DNA of 38,262 nt, taken from the IMG/VR virus record IMGVR_UViG_3300035122_000002, positions 1 to 38,262 of that record. One strand, 5' to 3'. Positions 23,345-31,348 of this stretch are shown piece after piece. Made by a program: the position numbers and the translations under genes. Each line of letters starts with the position of its first letter. The first letter of the stretch is position 1. The notes under the pieces are model-generated. The model had not been told where the DNA came from. It ran no database searches and was given only the letters and a program-made list of their open reading frames with translations. The stretch comes from a virus.

Positions 23345-24579
23345 AGTTTGTCCTTCCAGAACAGCGCCGCGCGCGCCGTCACTGTTGTCGTTGATGTATT
23401 GCGGGCGATGAGCGCGAATACATCTCCGCGCACTGCCACTAGCCCTGACTCTCGGGCGTTAAATTTACCAGGTGTCGTGATCGACACGTTTCCCTGAGAC
23501 GAGAACGCTACCGGGCCATATGCCCTTAGCTTGCCCGTGCCGGCTTCTATAACAGTATTAATGCTGTACTCCATTGGGGACTCCCCATCCTCAATTGGCG
23601 TAAAGTCACCCGGAGATGTGATTGTCGGGTTTGCCAAAATCTCAAACTCCACGGTCCCTGACCCAAGAGCAGGCGCATCCACGAAAAACACATAGTCAAG
23701 CATTTCAGACATTGTGCAGTTAGGCTCCCCGTTAAATGTGTCTGGCATTCTGAAAACAACAATAGTAGTTGTTGCGCTCTGCGTTGCAGACACAACTCTC
23801 TTATAGCCCTGCGCCCTAGTATTCACGCCGGAATCATAGCCCGCGAATCCTGCAGAGAACGCTCGTGTCGAAACTGAGATGTTACCTGGGCCCCCAACTT
23901 CATACATAACGGGCGTAGATGGGTTGCCTATGGGTACGGATGAGGAGTTGTTTTCGTTGCTGATCGTGTGAAACGGGACCCATCCTATATCAGTCAGCAC
24001 CCAGAATGTTGCGGGCGCCGCAGCCATGTCCCCGTATGTTACACAAAACAGGTTGTTGTATTCGGGGGTCAGTACAAAGGATAAATATGGGTCATCCGTG
24101 ATGATGTTATAGTCGAATTCGCTTGCATGCACAATGTAGTCGGTTGAGTTTCTTCGCTTTCCGACCACGAACTCTCCGTCTTTGAAGCCTACAAAGTATC
24201 CGCCGTTATAGCACAAAGGCCCGGCGAACGCATAACCTTCGCTGTAATTGTCCCACGATGCTGAAAATATGCTGTATGCCATATGCCCTGGGGGGAACCT
24301 CATCGGCGCCCTTGAAACCATGCGTGCAGGGCCCGTATCAGATCCTGACGACAAAACGGCCTTACCGGATACGTGCTCCAATGTGCTGGTCGTATTTGCA
24401 AGGTAGACAACATCATAGTCCGAAATACCAAATTGAAAATGCACGAGGATCTCATCGGTGCGCTGCGCTACGGTCATATCCCCGAAAATTGATACCATAG
24501 GGAAGTTTCCTGCACGGTCTGCGTGCAGTGGGATAGTTGCGATGTTTGGGGAGAATGCGCCTGAGCTGTGTTTCGGCAT
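23341..24579 (-). CDS. beta-rich virion protein (putative head fibre/decoration)
   Basis: A 412-aa protein between terminase and portal. The N-terminal half follows a layout seen in many phages without assigned function: SGKAVLSSGSDTGPARMVSR, RFPPGHMAYSIFSASWDNYS, CYNGGYFVGFKDGEFVVGKR. The C-terminal half is strand-rich (MSEMLDYVFFVDAPALGSG) and may be a trimeric head fibre or decoration domain. There is no signal peptide or catalytic motif. Function is inferred from composition and head-gene neighbours. It overlaps the portal start by four bases. Confidence 0.6.
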   Translation of the reverse strand: MPKHSSGAFSPNIATIPLHADRAGNFPMVSIFGDMTVAQRTDEILVHFQFGISDYDVVYLANTTSTLEHVSGKAVLSSGSDTGPARMVSRAPMRFPPGHMAYSIFSASWDNYSEGYAFAGPLCYNGGYFVGFKDGEFVVGKRRNSTDYIVHASEFDYNIITDDPYLSFVLTPEYNNLFCVTYGDMAAAPATFWVLTDIGWVPFHTISNENNSSSVPIGNPSTPVMYEVGGPGNISVSTRAFSAGFAGYDSGVNTRAQGYKRVVSATQSATTTIVVFRMPDTFNGEPNCTMSEMLDYVFFVDAPALGSGTVEFEILANPTITSPGDFTPIEDGESPMEYSINTVIEAGTGKLRAYGPVAFSSQGNVSITTPGKFNARESGLVAVRGDVFALIARNTSTTTVTARAALFWKDKL

Positions 24580-24624
24580 GGAAATCCCTTTTTGTGTGCT
24601 CGTTATCGTATTTTAGCACAACGT

Positions 24625-26010
24625 TTAGAAAACGTCGAATGTTTGCCGCTTGCGAGTCAGAGTGATGTACGCATCGGATGCAGCGTCAACCTGGTCATCT
24701 GTCTCTGATGATCCTCGCCCAGTGAATGCATGGACCTCTGCTAGGAATGCATCATTCCACGGCCCTCGCAACAGCTTTACAATACCATTCTCCACGGCTG
24801 CAGCGAACGGCATAGCCCTGGTGAGCTTGGACCCTGTAGGCGAACGTAGCTCCACGACGAACTCCGCCAGATCTTTCGCAAAATCTTCAGCCTGCGCCTT
24901 GCCTGCCTGCCCTGGGTCTTGAGGCAGACCGACCGTGCATCCGTACCCGTCCTGCCCGGCGGTTGTTTTTATGGTTGCCTTCACGGCCCCAGGAGCATAC
25001 TGGCCTCGCGACACATCTATGATATAGAAGTTTCCGTCGTCGCCGCGGGACATCTTAACGCCGGCCGTCCAGTCCCCCCCGTCATTTGTCGCCGCAAGGT
25101 CCCAAAACCTAACCTGTGCTGATATCTCACACGGTAATGAGTCCACCACCTCAAATTTTGATCGATCGAATACCTCTCCTGCAGTCTCGCGCACTTTCCA
25201 GTTCCCCCCGGCAAGTCTCTCGCGCTCGACCTTGGGGAGAGCCTGGAGATTGGCCTTATAGCCAGGGTCTTTCTCCATCAGTATTCTGTTGTCCTCCAGC
25301 CTCGCAGGGATAAACGTGAGCGATTTTGGCTCTGGCATCGACTCTGCATCAGGCATCGTTTGCAGGAGAGTTTCTTCGAGAGATTCTTTCGACGCTCCCC
25401 ATATAATCTCTCCGTCGATCTTGACGAACCACCTGACGACACCGGACCGATCCTGGATAGGTAGACCATCATCTCCTATCCACCAGTCTATCAGCCTCGC
25501 CACCCAGCTATCTGCATCTGGATTCGTAGTTGCCCGGACATACGGGCGAACGCCACACATAGATCGATTTCTGGACAGCATGTACCAGAACTGTTTTTCT
25601 GAAAAGTGGGTAAGCTCGTCAAAGCATACCAGAGGGACCTGGGAGCCCTGCCATGAAAATACGTGCTTGTCATATTGCAGGTGGCGGAATGACACGCGCG
25701 CTCCGCTGGAAAATGTCCAGTCGTGATGAGGTGATACGCGCGGCTCTGCCCCCAGTTGGGCGTACAGTGCTTCTGACGTATCCCACAGGCCGCCTTCGTT
25801 CGTGATCTGCGTCGACTCACGGCGAAAGATTACGGCACCGAAATCAGGATTAGCCACGTGCCGTAGGGGCTCCATAAGTAGCGCGAACGTCTTACCGCCT
25901 CCAGCGGCGCCTCCATAGATTGCTATGTCTGCGTGCGTCGATAGGAATTGCTCTTGTGGACCTCCCTGCGGCTTTATGATGTTAGGACTATGCTTTACGC
26001 CATTGGACAC
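24625..26010 (-). CDS. terL: terminase large subunit
   Basis: A 461-aa protein read from a GTG with GGGAG upstream. Walker A GGAAGGGKT at residues 33-41 and Walker B VPLVCFDE at 125-132, followed by LTHFSEKQFW, mark the ATPase motor. The C-terminal nuclease includes VRFWDLAATNDGG with acidic Asp304 and later acidic residues. It translocates and cuts DNA during packaging. Directly downstream of the small subunit. Normal length for a P-loop terminase of this group. Confidence 0.95.
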   Translation of the reverse strand: MSNGVKHSPNIIKPQGGPQEQFLSTHADIAIYGGAAGGGKTFALLMEPLRHVANPDFGAVIFRRESTQITNEGGLWDTSEALYAQLGAEPRVSPHHDWTFSSGARVSFRHLQYDKHVFSWQGSQVPLVCFDELTHFSEKQFWYMLSRNRSMCGVRPYVRATTNPDADSWVARLIDWWIGDDGLPIQDRSGVVRWFVKIDGEIIWGASKESLEETLLQTMPDAESMPEPKSLTFIPARLEDNRILMEKDPGYKANLQALPKVERERLAGGNWKVRETAGEVFDRSKFEVVDSLPCEISAQVRFWDLAATNDGGDWTAGVKMSRGDDGNFYIIDVSRGQYAPGAVKATIKTTAGQDGYGCTVGLPQDPGQAGKAQAEDFAKDLAEFVVELRSPTGSKLTRAMPFAAAVENGIVKLLRGPWNDAFLAEVHAFTGRGSSETDDQVDAASDAYITLTRKRQTFDVF

Positions 26011-26012
26011 GT

Positions 26013-26603
26013 CTACTCCCTATTGTTGTCCGGCAGGTAGAATACAACCGAGCCTGGGCCTTCTCCGTCGTTGTTTTGTTGTACAGCGACTTTAGTCCCA
26101 GGTCTATCTACAATTCCCTGAGTCTGTGCCGATTTATCATTGGCCTCAGCTGCATCGCGATAGTCCTTTGGAGATAGCCTGACAGGCTCGACAACCTGTA
26201 CCCCGTCGCCCTTGTTTACCTTCTCATCTCTAGTCCCAGACTTCAGCATATCGTACAGCCCTATTTGGATTTCCTGGGCAACATTGAATGTTAAATTTCT
26301 GGCCTGCGCCTCTTCCAGAAAAAGCCGATCATACACGTCTCGTTCGTGCGCACTAAATGCGTTTTTTGTGCGTTTTATTGCGCTTTTACGTTCTTTGACC
26401 TCATCTTCAATAATTATGGTATCGAGCTCTTCGTGTACAAGCGTTTTTAATGCGTTTTTTACAAACCCATGAGTTTTAGCTGCCTTTCGAGCCGCGGACT
26501 CACTGCACCCTGCCTGCTCAGCTGCACGGTAAGTGGAATCTCCTCCCCCTATGGCGGCCCTTATAATGTTTAACTGATCATCTGTAAGCCCAGGTCTTGC
26601 CAC
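26013..26603 (-). CDS. terS: terminase small subunit
   Basis: A 196-aa protein read from GTG behind GAGGAG. The N-terminus has a helix-turn-helix (DSTYRAAEQAGCSESAARKA, residues about 22-41) for pac or cos recognition. A long basic, coiled region follows (EDEVKERKSAIKRTKNAFSA) and a polar C-terminus that probably contacts TerL. Two bases separate it from terL. The assignment rests on HTH plus position. Confidence 0.8.
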   Translation of the reverse strand: MARPGLTDDQLNIIRAAIGGGDSTYRAAEQAGCSESAARKAAKTHGFVKNALKTLVHEELDTIIIEDEVKERKSAIKRTKNAFSAHERDVYDRLFLEEAQARNLTFNVAQEIQIGLYDMLKSGTRDEKVNKGDGVQVVEPVRLSPKDYRDAAEANDKSAQTQGIVDRPGTKVAVQQNNDGEGPGSVVFYLPDNNRE

Positions 26604-26605
26604 AA

Positions 26606-26884
26606 TTACTCCTCATAAACTAATGGTAGCGTTTGATGGCTTGAAAGATATTTTCTCTTCCACGCGAAAACGCTTTTGGCATCCATCACCAGAACTGAAG
26701 ACACGCTATCTGGGTAAGCATGGTGGAGATGTTTTCTAAACTTTATAGCTGCTGCGCCAGGATGAGCACACAACCCGCACAGATCTATCGCAGCCTTCGC
26801 CATCATGTCAAAGTCATCATCAAATATCTCGCAGAAAACGTAGAATTCATCGAGCTGCTTGTGTATGTCCATGGCAATAGTCAT
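26606..26884 (-). CDS. hypothetical 92-aa protein
   Basis: A small soluble protein with an acidic helical N-terminus (IHKQLDEFYVFCEIFDDDFD) and a basic C-terminus with several His residues. I do not recognise a family. The ATG overlaps the stop of the preceding gene (ATGA), and its end is two bases from terS, so it belongs to the packaging operon. Another start, MDIHKQ, five codons on, is possible. Confidence 0.6.
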   Translation of the reverse strand: MTIAMDIHKQLDEFYVFCEIFDDDFDMMAKAAIDLCGLCAHPGAAAIKFRKHLHHAYPDSVSSVLVMDAKSVFAWKRKYLSSHQTLPLVYEE

Positions 26885-27054
26885 TCCCCGCCGGCAACGG
26901 TTTCAATCTCATCGAGGTCAATAATCCCATTGGCGGCAGCCTCAAACTGAATCTTCTGCGCCTCGCCCTCATGAACCGCTGATTCGATCGGGCTCGACGC
27001 GTAGTACCAGATTGAAAATGCCAAAATCGCTAAAAATATTGTCCCGATGTTCAT
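26881..27054 (-). CDS. small membrane protein (57 aa)
   Basis: Begins MNIGTIFLAILAFSIWYYAS, with GGGAG six bases ahead of the ATG; a longer in-frame start exists but has no such site. Residues 3-19 form one membrane helix. The rest is an acidic tail (IDLDEIETVAGGE). No family recognised. Overlaps the next gene by four bases. Confidence 0.6.
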   Translation of the reverse strand: MNIGTIFLAILAFSIWYYASSPIESAVHEGEAQKIQFEAAANGIIDLDEIETVAGGE

Positions 27055-27085
27055 GATGCACTCCCTTCCCCGAGAACATTCATTT

Positions 27086-27265
27086 TTAGTTCCCCCATAT
27101 GAATTGAGCAGCCACGCTTGTGGCCATGATGGAAATAAACGCAAAAACCCACACTAAAAGTGCAGGCTTACCGCCAAGCTTCCCTTGCGCGTCTAAAATC
27201 CCCGTGACCAACGAAATGAATGACAAGATAAAAAACAAAACAAATGCAGCCCAAGCGATAATCAT
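27086..27265 (-). CDS. small two-TM membrane protein (59 aa)
   Basis: Begins MIIAWAAFVLFFILSF behind GGAGG at six bases, with ATGA coupling to the 51-aa gene upstream. Residues 3-22 and 37-57 (LLVWVFAFISIMATSV) are hydrophobic helices joined by a basic loop (DAQGKLGGKPA). The architecture resembles a small holin or phage membrane protein, but it lies far from the lysis cassette. Function unknown. Confidence 0.6.
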   Translation of the reverse strand: MIIAWAAFVLFFILSFISLVTGILDAQGKLGGKPALLVWVFAFISIMATSVAAQFIWGN

Positions 27266-27417
27266 TTCACACCTCCAACAAAATTTTTACAGACGGCACT
27301 ACCGCCGGCCGCGATGATCTTGCAGAACAGCCTGAACGCATCTTTTGCCGGCAGTTGAGTGCATGACGTTGCACCGTCGTTGCGTTCGACTACAAACCAT
27401 TGTTTTTCTGTGTTCAT
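27262..27417 (-). CDS. hypothetical 51-aa protein
   Basis: Begins MNTEKQWFVVERNDGATSC and ends NFVGGVK. It has three cysteines and a short helix (AKDAFRLFCKIIAAGG). AAAGGG lies eight bases ahead of the ATG. It overlaps both neighbours by four bases. No family recognised. Confidence 0.5.
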   Translation of the reverse strand: MNTEKQWFVVERNDGATSCTQLPAKDAFRLFCKIIAAGGSAVCKNFVGGVK

Positions 27418-27512
27418 TTCATGCCCTTTTCTCTTTGTTCAGAATCCGCGCAATACTTCACCAACCTTGCCCAAAGCATGGCGGACTGCTCCGGGCTTAC
27501 CCCGTTATTCAA
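27414..27512 (-). CDS. possible 32-aa peptide with TTG start
   Basis: A frame from a TTG preceded by GAGGG (NNGVSPEQSAMLWARLVKYC, ending REKGMK). Its stop overlaps the next start (ATGA) and its start lies just before the end of the 114-aa gene, so it would complete an unbroken coupled chain. The rare start and short length keep confidence low. Confidence 0.4.
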   Translation of the reverse strand: MNNGVSPEQSAMLWARLVKYCADSEQREKGMK

Positions 27513-27849
27513 TGTTGCCCTCAATTTCACGTAGTCTTTTGCTTCTCTCTTCGGTCATTGAAAATTCATCAATCTCCTCAATGTCCCATTTTTTGATTCT
27601 ATTTTTATTTTTCCTGAATGCTTCGGCATCAACTTCCAGTTCAAAAACAGAACCTGCTTTCACGACACAGTACCAGTTTTTTCTGCTCCCACCTGAATCT
27701 ATTTCGCCGCTAATCATTCTTACACCATATCCGACTCTCGCACCTGAATCTCTATCAAATGCTACTGCTACTTTTTCACCCATGAAAACAACCGCGAAGC
27801 GTCTTTCGTTATCTTCTTTCGCGGTGATTCTTACTTTTACGTTTTCCAT
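27505..27849 (-). CDS. hypothetical 114-aa protein
   Basis: A basic, strand-rich N-terminal half (VKVRITAKEDNERRFAVVFM, GARVGYGVRMISGEID) followed by a charged helical C-terminus (WDIEEIDEFSMTEERSKRLR). Soluble, with no membrane segment, and I recognise no family. AGGA lies seven bases ahead of the ATG. It is the first gene after the promoter at 27880-27908, so it heads the unit that leads to terS/terL. Confidence 0.65.
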   Translation of the reverse strand: MENVKVRITAKEDNERRFAVVFMGEKVAVAFDRDSGARVGYGVRMISGEIDSGGSRKNWYCVVKAGSVFELEVDAEAFRKNKNRIKKWDIEEIDEFSMTEERSKRLREIEGNIE

Positions 27850-27879
27850 CTCATATCCTTTTTCTTTTTATATGACACT

Positions 27880-27908
27880 AGCATAACACATATACATACA
27901 AATGTCAA
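27880..27908 (-). promoter_or_regulatory. sigma70-type promoter ahead of the packaging unit
   Basis: TTGACA (27903-27908), 17-base spacer, TATGCT (27880-27885) on the minus strand, with TG one base ahead of the -10 (extended). The -10 lies inside the 16-mer GTGTTATGCTAGTGTC shared with the 3.4-kb promoter. It would drive the small genes and then packaging and head genes. Confidence 0.7.
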
Positions 27909-27922
27909 TAGAAAAAGTACAT

Positions 27923-28159
27923 TTACCTGTATTTTGATCCAAACATCAGGTACATAACAGTCCTCATTCGCATTGCTGCAGGTATCCTGTCGTCAAGCAT
28001 CCCGGCCCAGTAGTCGATCAGCTTCTTGTTGTAGTATGCAGCGGCCTCTTTTCTCTGCATGCGCTCCGGCCATTTGTCAGGCCACTCGCTTACCAATTTC
28101 CCGCCATCAACTCTAACAGCGCGCTTCATCTTGTACCAGGCTTCGCCGTATGTCTGCAT
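27923..28159 (-). CDS. hypothetical 78-aa protein
   Basis: Start taken at MQTYGEAWYKMKRAVRVDGG; GAGGAAG precedes at about 10 bases, and the longer frame needs a GTG without a good site. The protein is basic and tryptophan-rich (EWPDKWPERMQRKEAAAYYN) and ends in FGSKYR. No family recognised. It is the last gene before the promoter at 27.9 kb. Confidence 0.55.
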   Translation of the reverse strand: MQTYGEAWYKMKRAVRVDGGKLVSEWPDKWPERMQRKEAAAYYNKKLIDYWAGMLDDRIPAAMRMRTVMYLMFGSKYR

Positions 28160-28164
28160 GATGT

Positions 28165-28416
28165 CTACTTCCTCTTGAGCACATCTCTCCCGATGCACTC
28201 TTCGATCACCCCGGCGATAACGTCATCGGAATAATCGTAGATCCCGGCATGCTCGCACGACCTCTCTGCTGCAGCTCGCAGTTCGTCGATAACGTCGTAG
28301 TAAGCATCGCTCAGCGTGCTGATGATGTAGTCAAGCTTCTCGCGCGTCACCTGCTCTCTGTGTTCACGCTTCGCTAGGTCGTGCTCGTAGTGTTCCATAT
28401 TGTTTGTTCTTTCCAT
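28165..28416 (-). CDS. hypothetical 83-aa protein
   Basis: Charged, helical protein (EHDLAKREHREQVTREKLDY) with an acidic C-terminal half. Soluble, with no recognised domain. The first ATG lacks a clear ribosome site and MEHYEH a few codons on is an alternative start. It overlaps the 72-aa gene by about 50 bases. Confidence 0.5.
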   Translation of the reverse strand: MERTNNMEHYEHDLAKREHREQVTREKLDYIISTLSDAYYDVIDELRAAAERSCEHAGIYDYSDDVIAGVIEECIGRDVLKRK

Positions 28417-28582
28417 TGCAAAATAGATCTGCGCAATCCTGTTGCATCAGCTCATATATCTTTGTCTTATACTCATCGCACAGCGCATCAATGGCGTCGT
28501 CTGCGTGACGAAGCGATGCAGTGTGGCCATATTTGACAACAACTCTGCTCCGAATAGTTCTTTTTGCCTCATCTCGCGTCAT
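28364..28582 (-). CDS. hypothetical 72-aa protein
   Basis: Read from MTRDEAKRTIRSRVVVKYG because AAGGAG lies six bases upstream; the upstream extension is a shadow of the neighbouring gene. Middle region ASLRHADDAIDALCDEYKTK is helical. The start overlaps the stop of the upstream gene (ATGA). No family recognised. Confidence 0.55.
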   Translation of the reverse strand: MTRDEAKRTIRSRVVVKYGHTASLRHADDAIDALCDEYKTKIYELMQQDCADLFCNGKNKQYGTLRARPSEA

Positions 28583-28821
28583 TTTATCTCCTTGTTTCTG
28601 CATTGGGCCGTAGCTTTTTTCTTCCAGCCAAGCACGATTTCGATCGCATCGTCGACGGAAATATCTTGGTCGTGAAGACCGATTGCTTTCCAGAAGCGAT
28701 CCATTTCTTGGGCCTGCATGTTTGCCAGATCTATTGCCATGCCAAGGAGTGGTCGGCAACAGTCATTCATCGTCTCCATCTCTTTGAGAAGCTTTTCTTG
28801 TAGTTCTTGCATACCGTCCAT
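28579..28821 (-). CDS. hypothetical 80-aa protein
   Basis: Starts MDGMQELQEKLLKEMETMND behind AAGGAG. Helical, with DISVDDAIEIVLGWKKK near the C-terminus. The ribosome-site block CAAGGAGATAAAATG is repeated almost exactly upstream of the next gene (28580-28602 and 28819-28841), suggesting local duplication. No family recognised. Confidence 0.55.
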   Translation of the reverse strand: MDGMQELQEKLLKEMETMNDCCRPLLGMAIDLANMQAQEMDRFWKAIGLHDQDISVDDAIEIVLGWKKKATAQCRNKEIK

Positions 28822-29064
28822 TTTATCTCCTTGCTTCTGCACAAAGTATCGCATATTTTTCTGCAATCGCGCTGTATTCCATGAGAATTTAAAAATTTAT
28901 TCGCTTTTCTGTTTCGTTTTTACACACAAAGCGCAAAATCTCAAAATCACTCATATTTCGATTCTAAGGCGTTTTTTATGCCTACCTATACCTAACCATT
29001 ACCTGGCGCCTGTTTTTGATTCCTTGGTGCTCCTGTGAATCGTGGAGACGCATAATGCATTGCA

Positions 29065-29889
29065 TCAATTCCCCATTCTTTTCTGATTTGTAGGGTTCAC
29101 AAACTCCAATGCCCCACGCTTGTACAGCTCCACCATACGCTCAGGGGCAAGTGTAGCGACCAGAACCCCGTCGCTGTAGACAGCTGATCGCTCTTCGACG
29201 TACTCGCCCTCGATAGTCTTCCCGTCGGTCTGCACCCTGATCAGCTTCGGCATGTAGGATAAGTAGACTTCATTACGGATGAAGTTCGCCAGGTTAAACC
29301 TTCTCCCTTCGGTCTCTGGGTCATGCAGGTACTGAACTGATGCCAACTTCAACAGATGAACATCGACCCCTGCTTTCCGATAGGCCAGGTACGCATCTTC
29401 CCTCTTCCCCTTGAATTTAGCATTGACAGAGAAAGTGAACCACAAATCGTTGAATGCATGATCCATGAATGCGCCAGCGTCATCATCGTTATTATTTATA
29501 TTTAATACTTTGTTCGGTTGCTTGTGTTCGGTTTGTTCGGTATGTGTCTCTAGAACGCCTGTTTTTTGGGCTTTTATGGTGTTCGGTTTGTTCGGCTCTA
29601 GGTGTTCGGTTTGTTCAGTCTGATTTTTTGCGTAGATATAGTGTGACCTGTTTCTATCACGCCACGCCTTCTGATATTCATCGATTTTCCCGTTAAAATC
29701 ATTGACCCACTTGTGGGTCTGACCTGTTGACATCCCCCAGCTCTTCGAGTAGAAACGGACTGAGTTGTCCTCTCCCCGCTCCATGTCGTAATAGTACTCC
29801 CAAAACGCACGGGCTTTTTGACGCTGCCCCTTATTACGAAGCTCGTCGGCGTATGCAGTAGGGAATGTTGCGTATGTCATCCTATTCAT
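29065..29889 (-). CDS. replication protein, putative helicase loader (DnaD-like)
   Basis: A 274-aa protein immediately after the DnaB-type helicase. Residues 1-80 could be a winged-helix DNA-binding region (RAFWEYYYDMERGEDNSVRF, SWGMSTGQTHKWVNDFNGKI). A polar linker with two TEQTEH units and PNK motifs (residues about 90-130) separates it from a C-terminal domain (FNDLWFTFSVNAKFKGKRED). The layout resembles phage replication initiators or helicase loaders. I infer the role from neighbours and architecture. Confidence 0.6.
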   Translation of the reverse strand: MNRMTYATFPTAYADELRNKGQRQKARAFWEYYYDMERGEDNSVRFYSKSWGMSTGQTHKWVNDFNGKIDEYQKAWRDRNRSHYIYAKNQTEQTEHLEPNKPNTIKAQKTGVLETHTEQTEHKQPNKVLNINNNDDDAGAFMDHAFNDLWFTFSVNAKFKGKREDAYLAYRKAGVDVHLLKLASVQYLHDPETEGRRFNLANFIRNEVYLSYMPKLIRVQTDGKTIEGEYVEERSAVYSDGVLVATLAPERMVELYKRGALEFVNPTNQKRMGN

Positions 29890-31127
29890 AGTACCACAAC
29901 CTCGACTTTGTTTTCATCAACCCCGCCGACACAATACGCTATTTCTACATTCCTCGTATCCTCGAACTTCAGTTCTTCCTTGTTCAGCCACAGCTTCGCC
30001 GGTTCGTGCAGGACTTCCTGGCGCTCCTTCGTCACCTTCGCCTCTACGGATCCGTCTCCGTCCTTCGAGTGGTAGAGCATGATCTGCATGTCCGCCTCAT
30101 AGTCCGAGAGCCCTGACCCATAGTTAGACATAGTCCCCTTCTCGATGTCGTCCTTCTTCAGCTGTGTGATCATCATCAGCGTAATGCCCGTCTCCTGCAC
30201 CACCGAGTTGAGCACCGCGTCAATATCTCCCTTCCGGTCGCTGTCGCTGTTCCCCCGGAAGGTTTTGTGGGTCAGCTTCATCTTCGAGTCGATGAGAACA
30301 AAGCGTACACTGTGCTTTCGAACCATCATTCGTATCATCCTAGCCACGTCCATCACGTCGCGGCTCTTCATCATCTGCGTGTCGATTATGCGGTATCGGT
30401 TCAGGTTCGCAGGGCCGCTCATGCGCTTCGTATATTTCGCCATCTTCCAGGCAGGCATCTCGAAACTGAAGAAGAGCGAGTCGAACCCTGCCGACGTGTT
30501 ATATAGTATTTGCTTTAGCAATGTTGTCTTCCCTACGTTCTTTTCGCCCCCCACGTGCACCAGCTGCGCAGGCTCGATCCCCCCGCACAGCATCTCGTCG
30601 ATCTTCCTGATCCCCGTTGAGATCTTAGGTGGCTCAACCATCCCGTCGTAGTCGCGGATCGCCTGCGCCATCGTGACAGGCATCCCAATCCCGCTAGCGT
30701 CCTCAAGCGCTACAAGCTCCCGCTCTATCATCGCCTGCACGTCGTCAGCAGTGGCGTAGTCCTCAATGACCATCTTTTTTATTTCTGTTGTCATCGTGAC
30801 AAAACGGCGCTTTTTTGCCATGTCTCGCAGCTGGAGTGTATATGGCTCCGTACGCGCCGTTCCGTTCGCGGCAAGCACTTCAAGCAACGCACCCTCGTTG
30901 AACTTTTTTTCTTCAAGCAGCGTCTTCTTGACGAATTCCTCGTCAACTGGCTTCCCGTTGCGGTATAGAGTTCGAATTGCGTTGAAGATGTCCTGGTGGG
31001 CCTCAAGATAAAAGAGCGTATCGTCAAGCTGGTAGTAGATAGATTCGAAATTTTCAGGTGTGAACGCAGAGAGCAGCGACGCCAGCACCGTCCGCTCAAA
31101 TGCAATGTTATAGAGGTTCTCCTCCAT
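29886..31127 (-). CDS. replicative DNA helicase (DnaB-like)
   Basis: A 413-aa protein started at MEENLYNIAFERTVLASLL, with GGGGG five bases upstream and TGATG coupling. The N-terminal primase-interacting region is FYLEAHQDIFNAIRTLYRNG. The RecA core has Walker A GEKNVGKT at 194-201, the FFSFEMP motif at 219-225, and VLID at 277-280, followed by ITLMMITQLKKDD. It unwinds DNA at the phage fork. No primase or polymerase is seen in the window. Confidence 0.9.
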   Translation of the reverse strand: MEENLYNIAFERTVLASLLSAFTPENFESIYYQLDDTLFYLEAHQDIFNAIRTLYRNGKPVDEEFVKKTLLEEKKFNEGALLEVLAANGTARTEPYTLQLRDMAKKRRFVTMTTEIKKMVIEDYATADDVQAMIERELVALEDASGIGMPVTMAQAIRDYDGMVEPPKISTGIRKIDEMLCGGIEPAQLVHVGGEKNVGKTTLLKQILYNTSAGFDSLFFSFEMPAWKMAKYTKRMSGPANLNRYRIIDTQMMKSRDVMDVARMIRMMVRKHSVRFVLIDSKMKLTHKTFRGNSDSDRKGDIDAVLNSVVQETGITLMMITQLKKDDIEKGTMSNYGSGLSDYEADMQIMLYHSKDGDGSVEAKVTKERQEVLHEPAKLWLNKEELKFEDTRNVEIAYCVGGVDENKVEVVVL

Positions 31128-31273
31128 CACGACCCCCTGAACCCGCAAGCCTTGAGCTTTCGCTTGATGAATCCGTAGAAGTGGAGTTTCGTGTCGCCTG
31201 CAATAAGTGCAGACCCCACGGCGGCCCTGTTGAGCCGAAGAAGCTGTTCGCTTTGAATGAGTAGTAGTTTCAT
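31127..31273 (-). CDS. 48-aa protein leading the helicase gene
   Basis: MKLLLIQSEQLLRLNRAAVG, ending LKACGFRGS. GGAAGG lies six bases ahead of the ATG and is buried in the predicted structure 31277-31348. Its stop overlaps the helicase start (TGATG), so its translation should control helicase synthesis. It is basic and has no recognised domain. It may act as a leader peptide as much as a protein. Confidence 0.6.
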   Translation of the reverse strand: MKLLLIQSEQLLRLNRAAVGSALIAGDTKLHFYGFIKRKLKACGFRGS

Positions 31274-31276
31274 GAT

Positions 31277-31348
31277 GACCTTCCAAGTATCATGACACAG
31301 AAAGACGGCCGCCCGACTTGGAAGGTCAGAATAGCAGCGGCCTTTCTG
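31277..31348 (-). promoter_or_regulatory. pseudoknot-like leader that covers the ribosome site
   Basis: Two long inverted repeats interleave in the 5' leader of the 48-aa gene. Repeat A: GACCTTCCAAGT (31277-31288) with ACTTGGAAGGTC (31316-31327), 12 perfect pairs. Repeat B: CAGAAA...GGCCGC (31298-31312) with GCGGCCTTTCTG (31337-31348), with a three-base bulge. Their order is B-A-B'-A', so they can form an H-type pseudoknot or compete. The A' arm contains the GGAAGG ribosome site. This looks like a translational control element, possibly autoregulatory. Confidence 0.65.

Noticed and set aside
28952-29065. Gene-free stretch after the replication genes, with a 21-codon frame (MSDFEILRFVCKN), TACCTA repeats and palindrome ATGCATTGCAT
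   Set aside because: The frame has no ribosome site and the repeats are too short to support a function; I see no clear terminator or promoter there.
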